Assembly (NCBI GenBank): GCA_017471825.1 | Contig: JAFURQ010000033.1 | Coordinates: forward strand, 57,369-121,368 | From: Clostridia bacterium | Lineage (GTDB): Bacteria > Bacillota > Clostridia > Oscillospirales > CAG-272 | Direction of reading: 5' to 3' | Length of the DNA stretch: 64,000 bases | Part shown: positions 27,846 through 37,154 of the stretch, in pieces | Layout of the letters: the number at the start of each line of letters is the position of its first letter | Position numbering within the stretch: position 1 is the stretch's first letter | Position numbers and translations under genes: made by a program | The notes under the pieces: model-generated | The model's input: the letters and a program-made list of their open reading frames with translations, nothing else | Databases searched by the model: none | What the model was told of the DNA's origin: nothing

Positions 27846-28589
27846 TTAAGAATAGTAACCGGAATTCTTATAGGTCTTGTAAGTGTATGATCCGCGAGCG
27901 TTTTTGGGGTTTACGGAAGAAAGAACGACACCAAAAACCTCACCGCCAACATTTTGTACTATCGAAACTGCATCGGACAGCGAGTTGATATTGGAATAAT
28001 CCGCTCTTGCAGCCATAATATAACCGTTTATTCTGTCCGCCAGAAGAACAGCATCGGAAACAACGGTAACAGGAGGAGTATCGAGAATGATATAATCATA
28101 CTGCTCGCTGCACTTGTTGAGAAGCTCGTCCATCTTCTTAGAATTAATAAGTCCAATGGGATTTGCACTTTCCTTGCCGGAGAAAAGTATGGAGAAGTTG
28201 GGGATATCAGTCGAAATAATGTTAGGCTCGTCGTGAATACCTGCGAGGTATTCGGAAAGTCCGCCCTCTTCCGCCTTGTCACCAAAGTACTTAGAAAGGA
28301 TTCTCGCAACGCGCGGCTTTCTCATATCGGCGTCAATAAGAAGAATTTTTTTGTTTTCGGAGTTTTTAGCAAGAGTTATCGCAAGATTTATTGAAATATA
28401 AGTCTTTCCCTCGCCTGAAAAAGCGCTGGTAAGTGCAATTTTACGACACTTATCCTCGATGGGAAGATACAACACCTTTGTATAAAGCGCTCTGAACGCC
28501 TCGTTTATGGCAAAGGGGGTATCATCATCAATCAAACGAAGTTCATCTATTTTGTCATTTGAATGTGCTTTTGTTTTCTTAAACAGCAT
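27846..28589 (-). CDS. CpsD/CapB-type bacterial tyrosine kinase
   Basis: Cytoplasmic BY-kinase that autophosphorylates on a C-terminal tyrosine cluster and works with its membrane activator. The 247 residues show Walker A SGEGKT (about 58-63), Walker A' LLIDADMRKPR (about 83-93), Walker B IILDTPPVTVV, and a tail SYTYKTYKNSGYYS with five tyrosines. The ATG at 28589 is preferred because GGAGGAGAAG precedes it; longer in-frame forms would run far into the upstream gene. It overlaps that gene by 11 bases, consistent with a CpsC-CpsD pair. Confidence 0.92.
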   Translation of the reverse strand: MLFKKTKAHSNDKIDELRLIDDDTPFAINEAFRALYTKVLYLPIEDKCRKIALTSAFSGEGKTYISINLAITLAKNSENKKILLIDADMRKPRVARILSKYFGDKAEEGGLSEYLAGIHDEPNIISTDIPNFSILFSGKESANPIGLINSKKMDELLNKCSEQYDYIILDTPPVTVVSDAVLLADRINGYIMAARADYSNINSLSDAVSIVQNVGGEVFGVVLSSVNPKNARGSYTYKTYKNSGYYS

Positions 28590-29313
28590 TTTTGCTCTTC
28601 TCCTCCGTCGCGCTGATTTCATGCCTCGGGATAATACCGAGAATCGGGAGATCGAGGTTGTCCTCGATTTTCTTGGAATTTCTGATAACAACATCAAAAG
28701 CAGAATAAATCCAAACTGCGAGCGCCGTAAGAACAAAACCGATTACAAACGCGAGTATTGAATTTCTTACGGTGTTCTTGCTATTAGCAGAGGTAGCGAG
28801 CGAGGGATCCTCGAAAACGCTCGACTGCAGAGCATTTTTGATTATACCGTTCTCACCCTGGATATGCTCAGCGATACCATCGGTAATAACGTTAGCAACA
28901 TCGTACGAAAGCTGCTTATCGCCGGATGTAACGCTTATTCTGAAAACTCCGGTTTCATCAACCTGCTGAATAGAAAGCATCGATTTTACACGTGAGGTGG
29001 TAAGATCATACTGTGCCAACTGCTCGTCTGCACAAACCTTTAGCAAAAACTTTTCACCTGTTATGGCTATTTTATATACGTTTACCATTTCCTCAGCGGC
29101 TTGAAGGTCGCTTGTTGAAGGAGAAGAGGTATTTCCCTTGTCATTAAACACATACACGAGAGATGAGGACGTGTACGTATCATTTTTAACAAAAGACGAG
29201 TAGGCACCAACCGCCGCCGCAAGAACTGCGCCAACAAGCAGAAGGAGCCAGATTTTAGGAATAAAAATTTCCAAAATATCCTTAAAGGTCGTTTCCTTGT
29301 TTTTCTTTATCAT
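28579..29313 (-). CDS. Wzz/CapA/CpsC-type chain-length determinant and kinase activator
   Basis: Inner-membrane polysaccharide co-polymerase that in Firmicutes activates the partner tyrosine kinase. The 244 residues have a transmembrane helix at about 21-39, an extracellular Wzz domain (about 45-175), a second helix (about 180-205), and a short cytoplasmic tail with LDLPILGIIPRHE typical of the family. The ATG at 29313 has GTGAGG seven bases upstream; a GTG at 29325 lies inside that site. It overlaps the kinase gene. Confidence 0.88.
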   Translation of the reverse strand: MIKKNKETTFKDILEIFIPKIWLLLLVGAVLAAAVGAYSSFVKNDTYTSSSLVYVFNDKGNTSSPSTSDLQAAEEMVNVYKIAITGEKFLLKVCADEQLAQYDLTTSRVKSMLSIQQVDETGVFRISVTSGDKQLSYDVANVITDGIAEHIQGENGIIKNALQSSVFEDPSLATSANSKNTVRNSILAFVIGFVLTALAVWIYSAFDVVIRNSKKIEDNLDLPILGIIPRHEISATEEKSKNAV

Positions 29314-29348
29314 CAGAAGCCTCACGAAATAAGTATTTTTACAAAACG

Positions 29349-30008
29349 TTAAACACGTTCAAGATAATTTTTAAGCATTTGAGCTATGCGGTAAGCGCCT
29401 GCATCGGACGGATGCAGACCGTCCGGCATATATTTCTCTCTTATGATCGGAATTTCGGGTTGCATACCACTTGTTGAATACAGGTCAAGAACAGGGATTG
29501 AGTAATAGCGGCAAACCTCCAGCATTACATCAACATACTCCGAAAGCTGCTGAACGGGGTTACCGCGTTCATTTTTACCGCTATTTTCTCCCAATCTGTG
29601 CAACGGTGTCATGAACATTATGTAAGCATCGGGATATTTCGACACGAGCTTAATAATGAGAGAATGGAGAGCGCCGTAGAACGTATACTCGTCATAACCG
29701 TTGAAATTGCCGATAGGAGCATCGCCGTGGCCGTAATCATTCGTGCCGCCAAAAACAACGATAACGTCAGCCTCATCATTCATAAGCTCTGCACGCTTCA
29801 CAAAGTCCTCGGAATCCCACGAGAGCTCATGGGTTAGCTGCTTTGCAATGCGCGAGCCGGAAACACCGTAGTTATACATTTCACAACCGGTCATTCTTTG
29901 AAAAACATCGGTATATCTATTAGGAAATTCACCATCTACCTGGGTAGTTCCGCCTCCCGCGGTAATACTATCGCCAAGAAATAAGATTTTTTTACCACTA
30001 AGCTCCAT
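29349..30008 (-). CDS. SGNH/GDSL-family hydrolase
   Basis: Predicted serine esterase or deacetylase. The 219 residues show block I GDSITAGGG with Ser14, block III GGTNDYGHG, and block V DGLHPSDAG with the catalytic Asp and His. There is no signal peptide, so it is probably cytosolic. It lies between the lipoprotein and the CpsC-like gene, so a role in modifying a cell-surface glycan precursor is possible but is inference. A hairpin separates it from the lipoprotein gene. Confidence 0.88.
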   Translation of the reverse strand: MELSGKKILFLGDSITAGGGTTQVDGEFPNRYTDVFQRMTGCEMYNYGVSGSRIAKQLTHELSWDSEDFVKRAELMNDEADVIVVFGGTNDYGHGDAPIGNFNGYDEYTFYGALHSLIIKLVSKYPDAYIMFMTPLHRLGENSGKNERGNPVQQLSEYVDVMLEVCRYYSIPVLDLYSTSGMQPEIPIIREKYMPDGLHPSDAGAYRIAQMLKNYLERV

Positions 30009-30020
30009 AATGTCCTCACA

Positions 30021-30049
30021 AGAAAATCGGGAATTTCTCCCGATTTTCT
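30021..30049 (-). terminator. hairpin between lipoprotein and SGNH genes
   Basis: Twelve-base perfect stem AGAAAATCGGGA / TCCCGATTTTCT with a five-base loop just after the lipoprotein stop. The T tract beyond it is poor, so it may act as a leaky terminator or 3' stabiliser within an operon. Confidence 0.6.
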
Positions 30050-30057
30050 AAAAAATA

Positions 30058-31128
30058 TTAATTTGCAAGAATAGCCTGCTCGTTTTGCTTTTGGCCGCTT
30101 ATTGCATTTTCCAACGTCCAGCCAAGCTCATCGCAGTACGAGCAAATAAACATATTTCCTGTATATTCAATGTTCATGCGGTAGGAGTTCTTTTCAGAAT
30201 CTACCATAAATATCTCGGAAACGCCGTCCTCGTGAGTTTCGGTATAGTTTGTTCCCGCAACTCCGTATTGAAGGAGATTTCTGAGCTCTGTATCGGAGCT
30301 GAGCGCGTAGATAATTTCCATAGCGCGCTGATTAGCAAGCTCTGTTGAATTAACGATAGCGAATGCCGAAGAGAACGCCTCCTCTGCTGTTGACTCAGGA
30401 AGTGAAACAACGTTGCAAACATTTCCCTGTGCCTCAAGCTCAGCCTTGAGAGAATAGGGGCCATTCTGTATGTAGACATACTGATTTGCATCATAACCCG
30501 CCTGAACCATCTCTGCACGAAGCTCTTCGGTAGATTCATAGGTGTTATAGGATGCAAGCTTCGAGGGGTTCTCCTTGAGAACGTGCTTTGCAACCTCTTC
30601 GTTAATTACGAGATATTCGTACTCGCCGATAATGTGATTATTGGGGAGCGCATAAAGGCTCTCGCCCGTTTTAGCCGCATCGAGAAGCACGGTGGGAATC
30701 TTAACCTTAAGAGTACCAAAATCGTCGGTGTCAAGGTAAGGAACAAGATCCACAAGCTTTTCTGTTGCTATCAAGGAATTCATCGTATCAATAGAGTTAA
30801 CAAGAACGATGTTCGCAGCGCTTGCATCGGTAGCACCGACAGCAGCAAGCATTGTTGACTCGTATTCATCGGCGGAAACGTACTTAACGTTAAGACTGGT
30901 GTGATACGTCTTAAGCGTGTACTGTGAAATAGCACGTGATACGGTATCTATGGCATTGCTGGAGGTTCCCTCACCAACGATGATATACATATTGAGGTCA
31001 ACCTCGGGAATTGTATCATCGATGTTCGGATAATGCTCCGGCACCTCGCCTATATCCTCCTCGTCACAGCTGACGAGCATAAAAGAGGCGAAAATAATGC
31101 ATAAAATCAAGCACAGAATTTTCTTCAT
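30058..31128 (-). CDS. lipoprotein resembling an ABC solute-binding protein (orphan)
   Basis: Secreted lipoprotein: signal peptide at 1-20 and lipobox LVSC with Cys21, followed by an acidic linker. The mature part (about 45-356) has two-lobe binding-protein features, including RAMEIIYALSSDTELRNLLQYGVAGTNY and a later GNMFI, resembling family 1 sugar-binding proteins. No permease or ATPase genes are nearby, so it may sense or scaffold rather than import. The ATG follows CCGGAGG. First gene of the unit running to the cpsB-like phosphatase. Confidence 0.75.
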   Translation of the reverse strand: MKKILCLILCIIFASFMLVSCDEEDIGEVPEHYPNIDDTIPEVDLNMYIIVGEGTSSNAIDTVSRAISQYTLKTYHTSLNVKYVSADEYESTMLAAVGATDASAANIVLVNSIDTMNSLIATEKLVDLVPYLDTDDFGTLKVKIPTVLLDAAKTGESLYALPNNHIIGEYEYLVINEEVAKHVLKENPSKLASYNTYESTEELRAEMVQAGYDANQYVYIQNGPYSLKAELEAQGNVCNVVSLPESTAEEAFSSAFAIVNSTELANQRAMEIIYALSSDTELRNLLQYGVAGTNYTETHEDGVSEIFMVDSEKNSYRMNIEYTGNMFICSYCDELGWTLENAISGQKQNEQAILAN

Positions 31129-31166
31129 TTAAATTGAAACCTCCGGTAAAGAGTACTTACCTAAAT

Positions 31167-31195
31167 ATTTTACTATATAATTTTAAAAAAGTCAA
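31167..31195 (-). promoter_or_regulatory. sigma-A promoter, lipoprotein-CpsBCD unit
   Basis: TTGACT, 17 bases, TAAAAT on the minus strand, about 38 bases before the lipoprotein start. Confidence 0.65.
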
Positions 31196-31241
31196 GGTAT
31201 TTTACAATTATTGCACAAAAACGCAAAATAAAGGATCAAAA

Positions 31242-32306
31242 TTAATTTGCAAGGTAATCCTTCAGAGTTTTTGAGCGGGAGGGATGTCTGAGCTTACGCA
31301 ATGCCTTTGCTTCGATCTGTCTTATGCGCTCACGCGTGATGTCAAACTGCTTTCCAACCTCCTCGAGCGTTCTTGGGCGACCGTCCTCGAGTCCGAAGCG
31401 AAGCTTGATAACCTGCTCCTCACGAGGGGTAAGCGTGTGAAGAATATTACAAAGCTGCTCGCGTAGCAACGAATAGGATGCGCTGTCCGACGGAGCGGGT
31501 GAATCGTTGTCCTCTACGAAATCACCAAGGTGGCTATCCTCCTCCTCACCGATGGGAGTTTCAAGAGAAACGGGATCCTGAGCTATCTTCATAATCTCGC
31601 GAACCTTCTCCGCGGTGATACCGAGGCGCTCTGCAATCTCGTCAGTGGTAGGCTCTCTGCCGAGCTCCTGCAAAAGCTGACGCGCAGTTCTCGACACCTT
31701 GTGTATGGTTTCAACCATATGTACCGGGATACGTATGGTTCTCGCCTGATCTGCTATTGCACGTGTGATCGCCTGTCTAATCCACCACGTTGCGTAGGTG
31801 GAAAATTTATAGCCCTTACTGTAGTCGAATTTTTCTACGGCTTTAATAAGACCAAGGTTGCCCTCCTGTATAAGATCGAGGAAATACATTCCCTTACCAA
31901 CGTGGCGCTTCGCAATACTTACAACAAGTCGAAGGTTAGCCTCGATGAGCTCATCCTTTGCACTCTTTGAGCCGAGTGCGATCTGCTCTGCAAGATATTT
32001 TTCGCGTTCGGGGGTCAAAAGCGGTATTTTACCGATGTCTTTAAGATACATACGAACGGGGTCATCAATGGCAAGTCCCTCGGAAGAAAGGAATTTTTCC
32101 ATTTTTTCGGCTTCATATGCCTCAACGTCGCGTTCGATATCCTTAAATGTATCGCCGTCAATTTCCTCCGCGGAAACGCTGTCGATATCAACCTGCGCTA
32201 TATCGTAATCAATATCTTCAAGCGCCTTCATTATGTCGGAGTTCAGTATGCCGCCATCGTTCTTGGAGTCGATTATGTCATTTGCATGTGCCTTTTCGTT
32301 TGCCAT
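31242..32306 (-). CDS. rpoD: primary sigma factor RpoD (sigma-A)
   Basis: Housekeeping sigma subunit of RNA polymerase. The 354 residues include region 1.2 ([16 protein letters not shown]), 2.1-2.4 ([31 protein letters not shown]), region 3 and region 4.2 ([19 protein letters not shown]). Residues about 1-85 are a short acidic region 1.1-like stretch. The ATG follows AAAGGACGG. It lies 16 bases after dnaG, the conserved dnaG-rpoD operon. Confidence 0.97.
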   Translation of the reverse strand: MANEKAHANDIIDSKNDGGILNSDIMKALEDIDYDIAQVDIDSVSAEEIDGDTFKDIERDVEAYEAEKMEKFLSSEGLAIDDPVRMYLKDIGKIPLLTPEREKYLAEQIALGSKSAKDELIEANLRLVVSIAKRHVGKGMYFLDLIQEGNLGLIKAVEKFDYSKGYKFSTYATWWIRQAITRAIADQARTIRIPVHMVETIHKVSRTARQLLQELGREPTTDEIAERLGITAEKVREIMKIAQDPVSLETPIGEEEDSHLGDFVEDNDSPAPSDSASYSLLREQLCNILHTLTPREEQVIKLRFGLEDGRPRTLEEVGKQFDITRERIRQIEAKALRKLRHPSRSKTLKDYLAN

Positions 32307-32322
32307 AAAATTTTACCGTCCT

Positions 32323-34092
32323 TTATTCATTGTTCTGTAATTTCAATATTAAATTTGCAAGATCGTCAAGCGTTGATACGCTTTCTGTTTCTCTTTTTTT
32401 AACCGCATCCTTAAGCAGCTCTATCGATTCAAGCAGAACCGTCTCGCTGTTGTCGGTTAGGTTCATTCTTCTGATTTTCATTTTTGTTATTCTGCCGACC
32501 TCTTCCGGAGTAAAATACGAGTTTACGTCGGTGGAGTCCGCCTCGTTGTCATTATAGAGCACTCGCACGTACTCAAAGACGCGGCGATTAAAGTCGGTGA
32601 AGAAATCGCTCTCCGAAACCAGCCCCTCGGCAAACACCTTTTTCCTGTGCTCCGGGTATAAAAGCAACAGACCGAGAACGTTCTCTTCCTTACCGGCGAT
32701 AGCGGGGGCTCGGGCATAGTCGGGATTAACTCTGTCTGCATATCCCGCAGCTTCACGACGCGTTTTCTCGCTTTCGTTCTTTCGGAATGCCCCTGCTTTT
32801 TTCCGAGCAAGCTTGTCCACGTCGGCTCTCAGGCTTTGGGGTTCCACATTAAGCTTTTTAGCAACAGCCTGTATGTAAACATCCTGTTCTGCCCTCGAAT
32901 AAACGTCAGAAATAAGGTTTACAAGCTCTGTAAGCGCATTGATACGCTCCTGAGGTACCTCGATGTTATACTTGGAAAGTATCGTATCCATATTGTATTC
33001 AAACTTGCTTTTCGACTCGGTAATAACACGAGCAAATCCGTCCTTGCCGTATGCTCTGATATATTCATCTGGGTCCTTAGCGCCCGGAACGCGAATTACC
33101 GAAACGTCGAGTCCGACCTCTCCGAGCATTTTTAGCGCTCTTTGCGCCGCCTTCTGCCCCGCTTCATCGGCATCATAGCATATGATAACCTTTTTGGTAT
33201 ATCTGCTCATCAGTCTTGCCTGCTCTGCCGTTATTGCGGTACCGAGAGTAGCAACAGCATTTGTAAAGCCTGCGGCATGCAGAGCGATAACGTCCATATA
33301 TCCCTCGCACAAGATTAACGACTCGGCGCCGGTAGTGCGCGCAAAATTCAAGGCAAAAAGATTCCTGGACTTTTTGAACACCGGAGTATCCATGGTGTTT
33401 CTGTATTTTGGCTTTGAGTCATCCATAACGCGACCGCCAAAAGCTATTACGTTGCCAGACACGTCTATTATGGGGAACATGACTCGGTTTCTGAAGTTAT
33501 CAAAATAGGTTCCCTTCTCTGTTTTAACAGCGAAGAAACCCTCAACGAGCTCGTCCCTTGTGTACCCCTTCGAAAGCATATATTTCATCATTGAATCATA
33601 GCTATCGGGGGCGTAACCAAGTCCGAAGTGCTTTATCGTAGCGATTGAAAGCCCACGCGTAACCGTAAAATATTCAAGTGCCGCCTTTGCCTTCGGATGA
33701 GTGCCAAAAAGCATCGCATGGAAGAATTTGGCCGCATCAACGTTCATCTTAAGGAGTCTTTCCTTTGAAATCGAGCCGGTACGTACGTATTCGTTCTCTC
33801 CATCTCTTATAACCGTTATACCTGCCCGCTTTGCAAGAAATTCAACGGCATCGGGATAATCGAGATGCTCGATTTGCCTGATGAATGTTATTGTGTTTCC
33901 ACCAACGCCGCATCCGAAGCAATAAAAGCTGTTATCTGCAGGATACACGGTAAAGGAAGGAGTTTTTTCGCTATGGAACGGACAAAGTCCCTTTAAATTT
34001 GAGCCCGCTCTTTTCAGAGAAACGTAGCCGCCTATCAGCGATTCAACGTCTGTACGTAAAAGCACCTCGTCAACAGTTTCCTTGCTGATCAT
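32323..34092 (-). CDS. dnaG: DNA primase
   Basis: Synthesises RNA primers for the lagging strand. The 589 residues show a CHC2 zinc ribbon (C37, H40, C58, C61), RNA-polymerase core motifs, a TOPRIM domain with LILCEGYMDVIAL and DADEAGQKA, and a C-terminal DnaB-interaction domain (about 455-589). The ATG follows AAAAGGAGGGG. First gene of dnaG-rpoD. Confidence 0.97.
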   Translation of the reverse strand: MISKETVDEVLLRTDVESLIGGYVSLKRAGSNLKGLCPFHSEKTPSFTVYPADNSFYCFGCGVGGNTITFIRQIEHLDYPDAVEFLAKRAGITVIRDGENEYVRTGSISKERLLKMNVDAAKFFHAMLFGTHPKAKAALEYFTVTRGLSIATIKHFGLGYAPDSYDSMMKYMLSKGYTRDELVEGFFAVKTEKGTYFDNFRNRVMFPIIDVSGNVIAFGGRVMDDSKPKYRNTMDTPVFKKSRNLFALNFARTTGAESLILCEGYMDVIALHAAGFTNAVATLGTAITAEQARLMSRYTKKVIICYDADEAGQKAAQRALKMLGEVGLDVSVIRVPGAKDPDEYIRAYGKDGFARVITESKSKFEYNMDTILSKYNIEVPQERINALTELVNLISDVYSRAEQDVYIQAVAKKLNVEPQSLRADVDKLARKKAGAFRKNESEKTRREAAGYADRVNPDYARAPAIAGKEENVLGLLLLYPEHRKKVFAEGLVSESDFFTDFNRRVFEYVRVLYNDNEADSTDVNSYFTPEEVGRITKMKIRRMNLTDNSETVLLESIELLKDAVKKRETESVSTLDDLANLILKLQNNE

Positions 34093-34135
34093 ATAACCCC
34101 TCCTTTTTTGTATTACATATTAATATACGACTTTT

Positions 34136-34163
34136 TTTATAAAAACACTCTTATTATCGTCAA
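34136..34163 (-). promoter_or_regulatory. sigma-A promoter, dnaG-rpoD
   Basis: TTGACG, 16 bases, TATAAA on the minus strand, about 44 bases before dnaG and just after the yigZ-type gene. Confidence 0.5.
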
Positions 34164-34168
34164 AAAAA

Positions 34169-34786
34169 TTAAAAATCAAATATTTCTTCTACTATTTCCG
34201 CTTTAATTCTACCGGAAGTTACCTCTGTTATTGATTTATTGAAGCCATCGACAGCCTTTTTGGAAATTTTTCCGTTGATAATAACAGAATCCGCATAAAC
34301 TGTTTCGGTAATTCTGAAATCACATTCCGTGAGTATAGGCATAATCTTCTGATAATCGGAATAGGAAGCAGTGATATTCATTACCGCATATATATCATAG
34401 GTAATAATTTTTGCGTTTTCAAGCGCGCCAACCGCGGCGGCGGAATAAGCGCGGACGAGTCCGCCCGTTCCAAGAAGAGTTCCGCCAAAGTATCTGACGA
34501 CAACTATCGCAACGTCGGTGCAGGAATTTTTGCGTATTGCATCAAGCACCGGCATTCCTGCGGTTCCCTGCGGCTCTCTGTCGTCGGAGAAACGCATAAT
34601 TGAATTTTCTCGCAAAACGTAGGCATAAACGTGATGTCTGGCATCGGGATACTTCTTTTTAATAAATGATATAAAATCAAGTGCCTCCGACTCAGTAGAT
34701 ACGGGGACTGCGTTTCCTATAAATACGGATTTTCTGTCCTCGTATTCATATTTTCCTTCTCCGAGAACTGTTGTGTAGCTCTGCAT
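34169..34786 (-). CDS. YigZ/IMPACT-family protein
   Basis: Small ribosome-associated protein family of uncertain molecular role related to eukaryotic IMPACT. The 205 residues have the N-terminal UPF0029 domain (about 10-115) with HHVYAYVL, SDDREPQGTAGMPVL and VVVRYFGGTLLGTGGLVRAY, and a ferredoxin-like DUF1949 C-terminal domain (about 135-200). The ATG follows GGAGGGT. It lies 28 bases after hflX. Confidence 0.92.
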   Translation of the reverse strand: MQSYTTVLGEGKYEYEDRKSVFIGNAVPVSTESEALDFISFIKKKYPDARHHVYAYVLRENSIMRFSDDREPQGTAGMPVLDAIRKNSCTDVAIVVVRYFGGTLLGTGGLVRAYSAAAVGALENAKIITYDIYAVMNITASYSDYQKIMPILTECDFRITETVYADSVIINGKISKKAVDGFNKSITEVTSGRIKAEIVEEIFDF

Positions 34787-34814
34787 AGCACCCTCCGCTG
34801 AGTAAAAATGAATA

Positions 34815-36068
34815 TTATTCGACTATATAGCTTCTGTAAAGCCCCCTGCCACGCTCGTCAAGCACGGCTTCCACGAGCACGCCACCGTCTGCATATTCAA
34901 CGTTTGTTACAACAAAATTATTATACATATCGCTTACAAGCGACTGTTTATCGTACGGTATCAGAAGCTTATACGCTTTTTTGAGCCTATCAAGCTCGTG
35001 TTTTATCAATTCAAAAAGTCTGTCTATGCCCATTCCTGTTTTTGCTGATATAAATACAGTATCCTCTCTATCTGCGGCAGAAATATCTGCTGCATCAGAC
35101 AGGTCGCACTTGTTATAAACATAAATTTTGGGCTTATCTGCGGCTCCAAGCTCCTCTATTACCTCCTCAGTTACCTTAAGATGCTCGGGAACCTCGGGAT
35201 CGTTAACGTCAGATACGATAAGCAGAATATCAGAATATACAACCTCATCGAGAGTTGATTTAAACGCTTTTACAAGATGGTGCGGAAGCTTACGAATAAA
35301 GCCAACGGTGTCGGTAAACAAAACAGATTCTCCCGTCGGGAGCTCTGCCTTGCGCGTTGTGGGATCAAGCGTTGCAAAAAGCTTATCCTCGCTCAAGACG
35401 TCAGAACCGGTTATCTTATTTAATAATGTAGATTTTCCGGCATTTGTATAACCGACAATGCCTATCTTTGTTATTCCGCTTCTGTCACGCTTGGCTCGCA
35501 TTACGGCACGGTTGTGCTCGAGCTCTTTGATTCTTCCTTCAAGAGATGATATTTTTTCTCTTAAATGACGTCTGTCGGTTTCGAGCTTGGATTCTCCCGG
35601 ACCGCGCGATCCGATTCCTCCGCCCTGGCGCGAAAGCTCTACTCCTTTTCCTATAAGACGCGGCGCCGAATAGCGAAGCTGGGCGAGCTCAACCTGGAGC
35701 TTACCTTCGCCACTGGTGGCATGGAGTGCAAATATGTCGAGTATGAGCATGCTTCGGTCAATAACTCTGACTCCGTCTATATCATTCTCAAGGTTTCTTA
35801 TCTGCGCGGGTGAAAGCTCGAAATCAAAAACGGCAAGCGTAATGCCGCTTGATGCGACAAGCTCCGCAACCTCAGCGACCTTGCCCTTGCCAATGCAGGT
35901 GCGGGGATCGAAGGCTTCCTTTACCTGAATAACACGAGCCTTGGCTTCAGCACCTGCGGTGTTCAGAAGTCTTTCAAGCTCGTCGAGGCTTCTCTCGCAC
36001 TCCTCGACCTCAGCGCCGCTTGCGGCAATGCTGATCAGAACGGCTAATTCTCTATTTTCCTCTGACAT
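34815..36068 (-). CDS. hflX: ribosome-splitting GTPase HflX
   Basis: Dissociates stalled or stressed 70S ribosomes. The 417 residues have the HflX N-terminal domain, a glycine-rich linker (LSRQGGGIGSRGPGE), a coiled helix (about 165-195), and a G domain with GYTNAGKST, DTVGFIRKLPH, NKCD and an SAKTG G5 motif. The ATG follows AAAGGAG. The rpmE terminator lies just upstream with no room for a promoter, so expression probably depends on read-through from rpmE. Confidence 0.95.
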   Translation of the reverse strand: MSEENRELAVLISIAASGAEVEECERSLDELERLLNTAGAEAKARVIQVKEAFDPRTCIGKGKVAEVAELVASSGITLAVFDFELSPAQIRNLENDIDGVRVIDRSMLILDIFALHATSGEGKLQVELAQLRYSAPRLIGKGVELSRQGGGIGSRGPGESKLETDRRHLREKISSLEGRIKELEHNRAVMRAKRDRSGITKIGIVGYTNAGKSTLLNKITGSDVLSEDKLFATLDPTTRKAELPTGESVLFTDTVGFIRKLPHHLVKAFKSTLDEVVYSDILLIVSDVNDPEVPEHLKVTEEVIEELGAADKPKIYVYNKCDLSDAADISAADREDTVFISAKTGMGIDRLFELIKHELDRLKKAYKLLIPYDKQSLVSDMYNNFVVTNVEYADGGVLVEAVLDERGRGLYRSYIVE

Positions 36069-36093
36069 TTTATTACTCCTTTCGACAAAATAG

Positions 36094-36146
36094 ATACAAA
36101 AAGAGCGCGGATAACCAATGCCTGACTATCCTGCGCTCTTTTGTAT
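36094..36146 (-). terminator. hairpin after rpmE
   Basis: Fourteen paired bases (ATACAAAAGAGCGC against GCGCTCTTTTGTAT, one bulged A) extended by GGATA/TATCC around a 13-base loop, between the rpmE stop and hflX. Probably a partial terminator. Confidence 0.7.
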
Positions 36147-36152
36147 TAGTAA

Positions 36153-36359
36153 TTACTTACCAACCTTTGCAAGACGCTTCTTGAACTTGTCAACACGTCC
36201 GCCGGCATCTACGAACTTCTGCTTACCTGTATAAAAAGGATGACACTTGGAGCAGATTTCAACGTTCATATCGCCCTTTACAGAGTGGGTAAGAACGGTT
36301 TCGCCGCAAGCACATCTTATGGTAGCTTCCTTATATTCGGGATGTATTCCTGCCTTCAT
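36153..36359 (-). CDS. rpmE: 50S ribosomal protein L31 (zinc-binding form)
   Basis: Bridges the subunits in the ribosome. The 68 residues carry the zinc-site cysteines C16, C18, C36 and C39 (CAC and CSKC), so this is the C+ type expressed when zinc is sufficient. The ATG at 36359 is chosen because AGAGGTG lies six bases upstream and the KAGIHPEY start is typical; a GTG at 36368 is inside that site. It has its own promoter. Confidence 0.95.
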   Translation of the reverse strand: MKAGIHPEYKEATIRCACGETVLTHSVKGDMNVEICSKCHPFYTGKQKFVDAGGRVDKFKKRLAKVGK

Positions 36360-36361
36360 CT

Positions 36362-36388
36362 TTAACACCTCTTAACATAGTTATTCAT
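36362..36388 (-). other. possible 8-codon leader ORF before rpmE
   Basis: ATG followed by seven codons and TAA would encode MNNYVKRC, ending two bases before the rpmE ATG. It contains the rpmE ribosome binding site. Its first five codons lie in a 19-base element also found before efp. Its own ribosome binding site is weak; translation is unproven. Confidence 0.25.
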
Positions 36389-36402
36389 TTTAATTGCTCT
36401 TT

Positions 36403-36431
36403 ATTATAGCATAGTTTTTTTCATTTTGCAA
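36403..36431 (-). promoter_or_regulatory. sigma-A promoter, rpmE
   Basis: TTGCAA, 17 bases, perfect TATAAT on the minus strand, about 44 bases before rpmE. Confidence 0.72.
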
Positions 36432-36448
36432 TAGTTTTATGAAAAAAA

Positions 36449-37147
36449 TCATATTTTTTCTTGAATTTTTTTTCGAAGCTCGCGCATTATTTTCTTTTCG
36501 AGGCGAGAAATGTAGCTTTGGGAAATGCCAAGGGCATCAGCTACCTCCTTTTGAGTAAGCTCATCGGCACCATCCAAGCCAAAGCGCATTTCGATAATTA
36601 CCCGTTCTCTTTCGGTCAGCGTTAATACCGCGGAGCGCAGGATTCTCTTCTCCTCGTCGTCCTCCATCCTTCTGGATACCGAATCGCTCTCGGAGCCGAG
36701 AACATCGGATAAAAGAAGCTCATTTCCGTCCCAATCAACGCTTAGCGGCTCGTCTATTGACACTTCCCTGCGCTTTACGGACGTTTTTCGTATGAACATC
36801 AAAATCTCATTTTCGATGCAACGCGATGCGTAAGTAGCGAGCTTTATATTCTTCTTAGAGTTAAAGGTGCTTATTGCCTTGATAAGTCCGACCGTACCTA
36901 TTGAGACGAGTTCCTCTATTCCGACACCCGTGTTTTCAAATCTTTTTGCTATGTAAACCACCAAGCGAAGATTGTGTTCTATTAGCGCATCACGTGCTTC
37001 AGGCGAGGAAATGTTTTCAATCAAGCTCTCCTCTACCTCTTCCGACAAGGGCGGCGGAAGCGTGTCGGTTCCGTTTACGTAATACGCGTGAGCCGAAAAC
37101 AGGCGCAAAAACGCATGGTATATTCTTAATATAAATTTCTTCAACAT
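36449..37147 (-). CDS. sigE: mother-cell sporulation sigma factor SigE (pro-form)
   Basis: Early mother-cell sigma factor, made as an inactive membrane-tethered precursor. The 232 residues start with a hydrophobic/basic pro-sequence (about 1-28), then [18 protein letters not shown], region 2 ([37 protein letters not shown]), a [14 protein letters not shown] stretch diagnostic of SigE, and region 4 ending in [14 protein letters not shown]. It lies seven bases after spoIIGA, its processing protease. The sigG gene that often follows is replaced by rpmE. Confidence 0.96.
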   Translation of the reverse strand: MLKKFILRIYHAFLRLFSAHAYYVNGTDTLPPPLSEEVEESLIENISSPEARDALIEHNLRLVVYIAKRFENTGVGIEELVSIGTVGLIKAISTFNSKKNIKLATYASRCIENEILMFIRKTSVKRREVSIDEPLSVDWDGNELLLSDVLGSESDSVSRRMEDDEEKRILRSAVLTLTERERVIIEMRFGLDGADELTQKEVADALGISQSYISRLEKKIMRELRKKIQEKI

Positions 37148-37154
37148 TTAAAGC

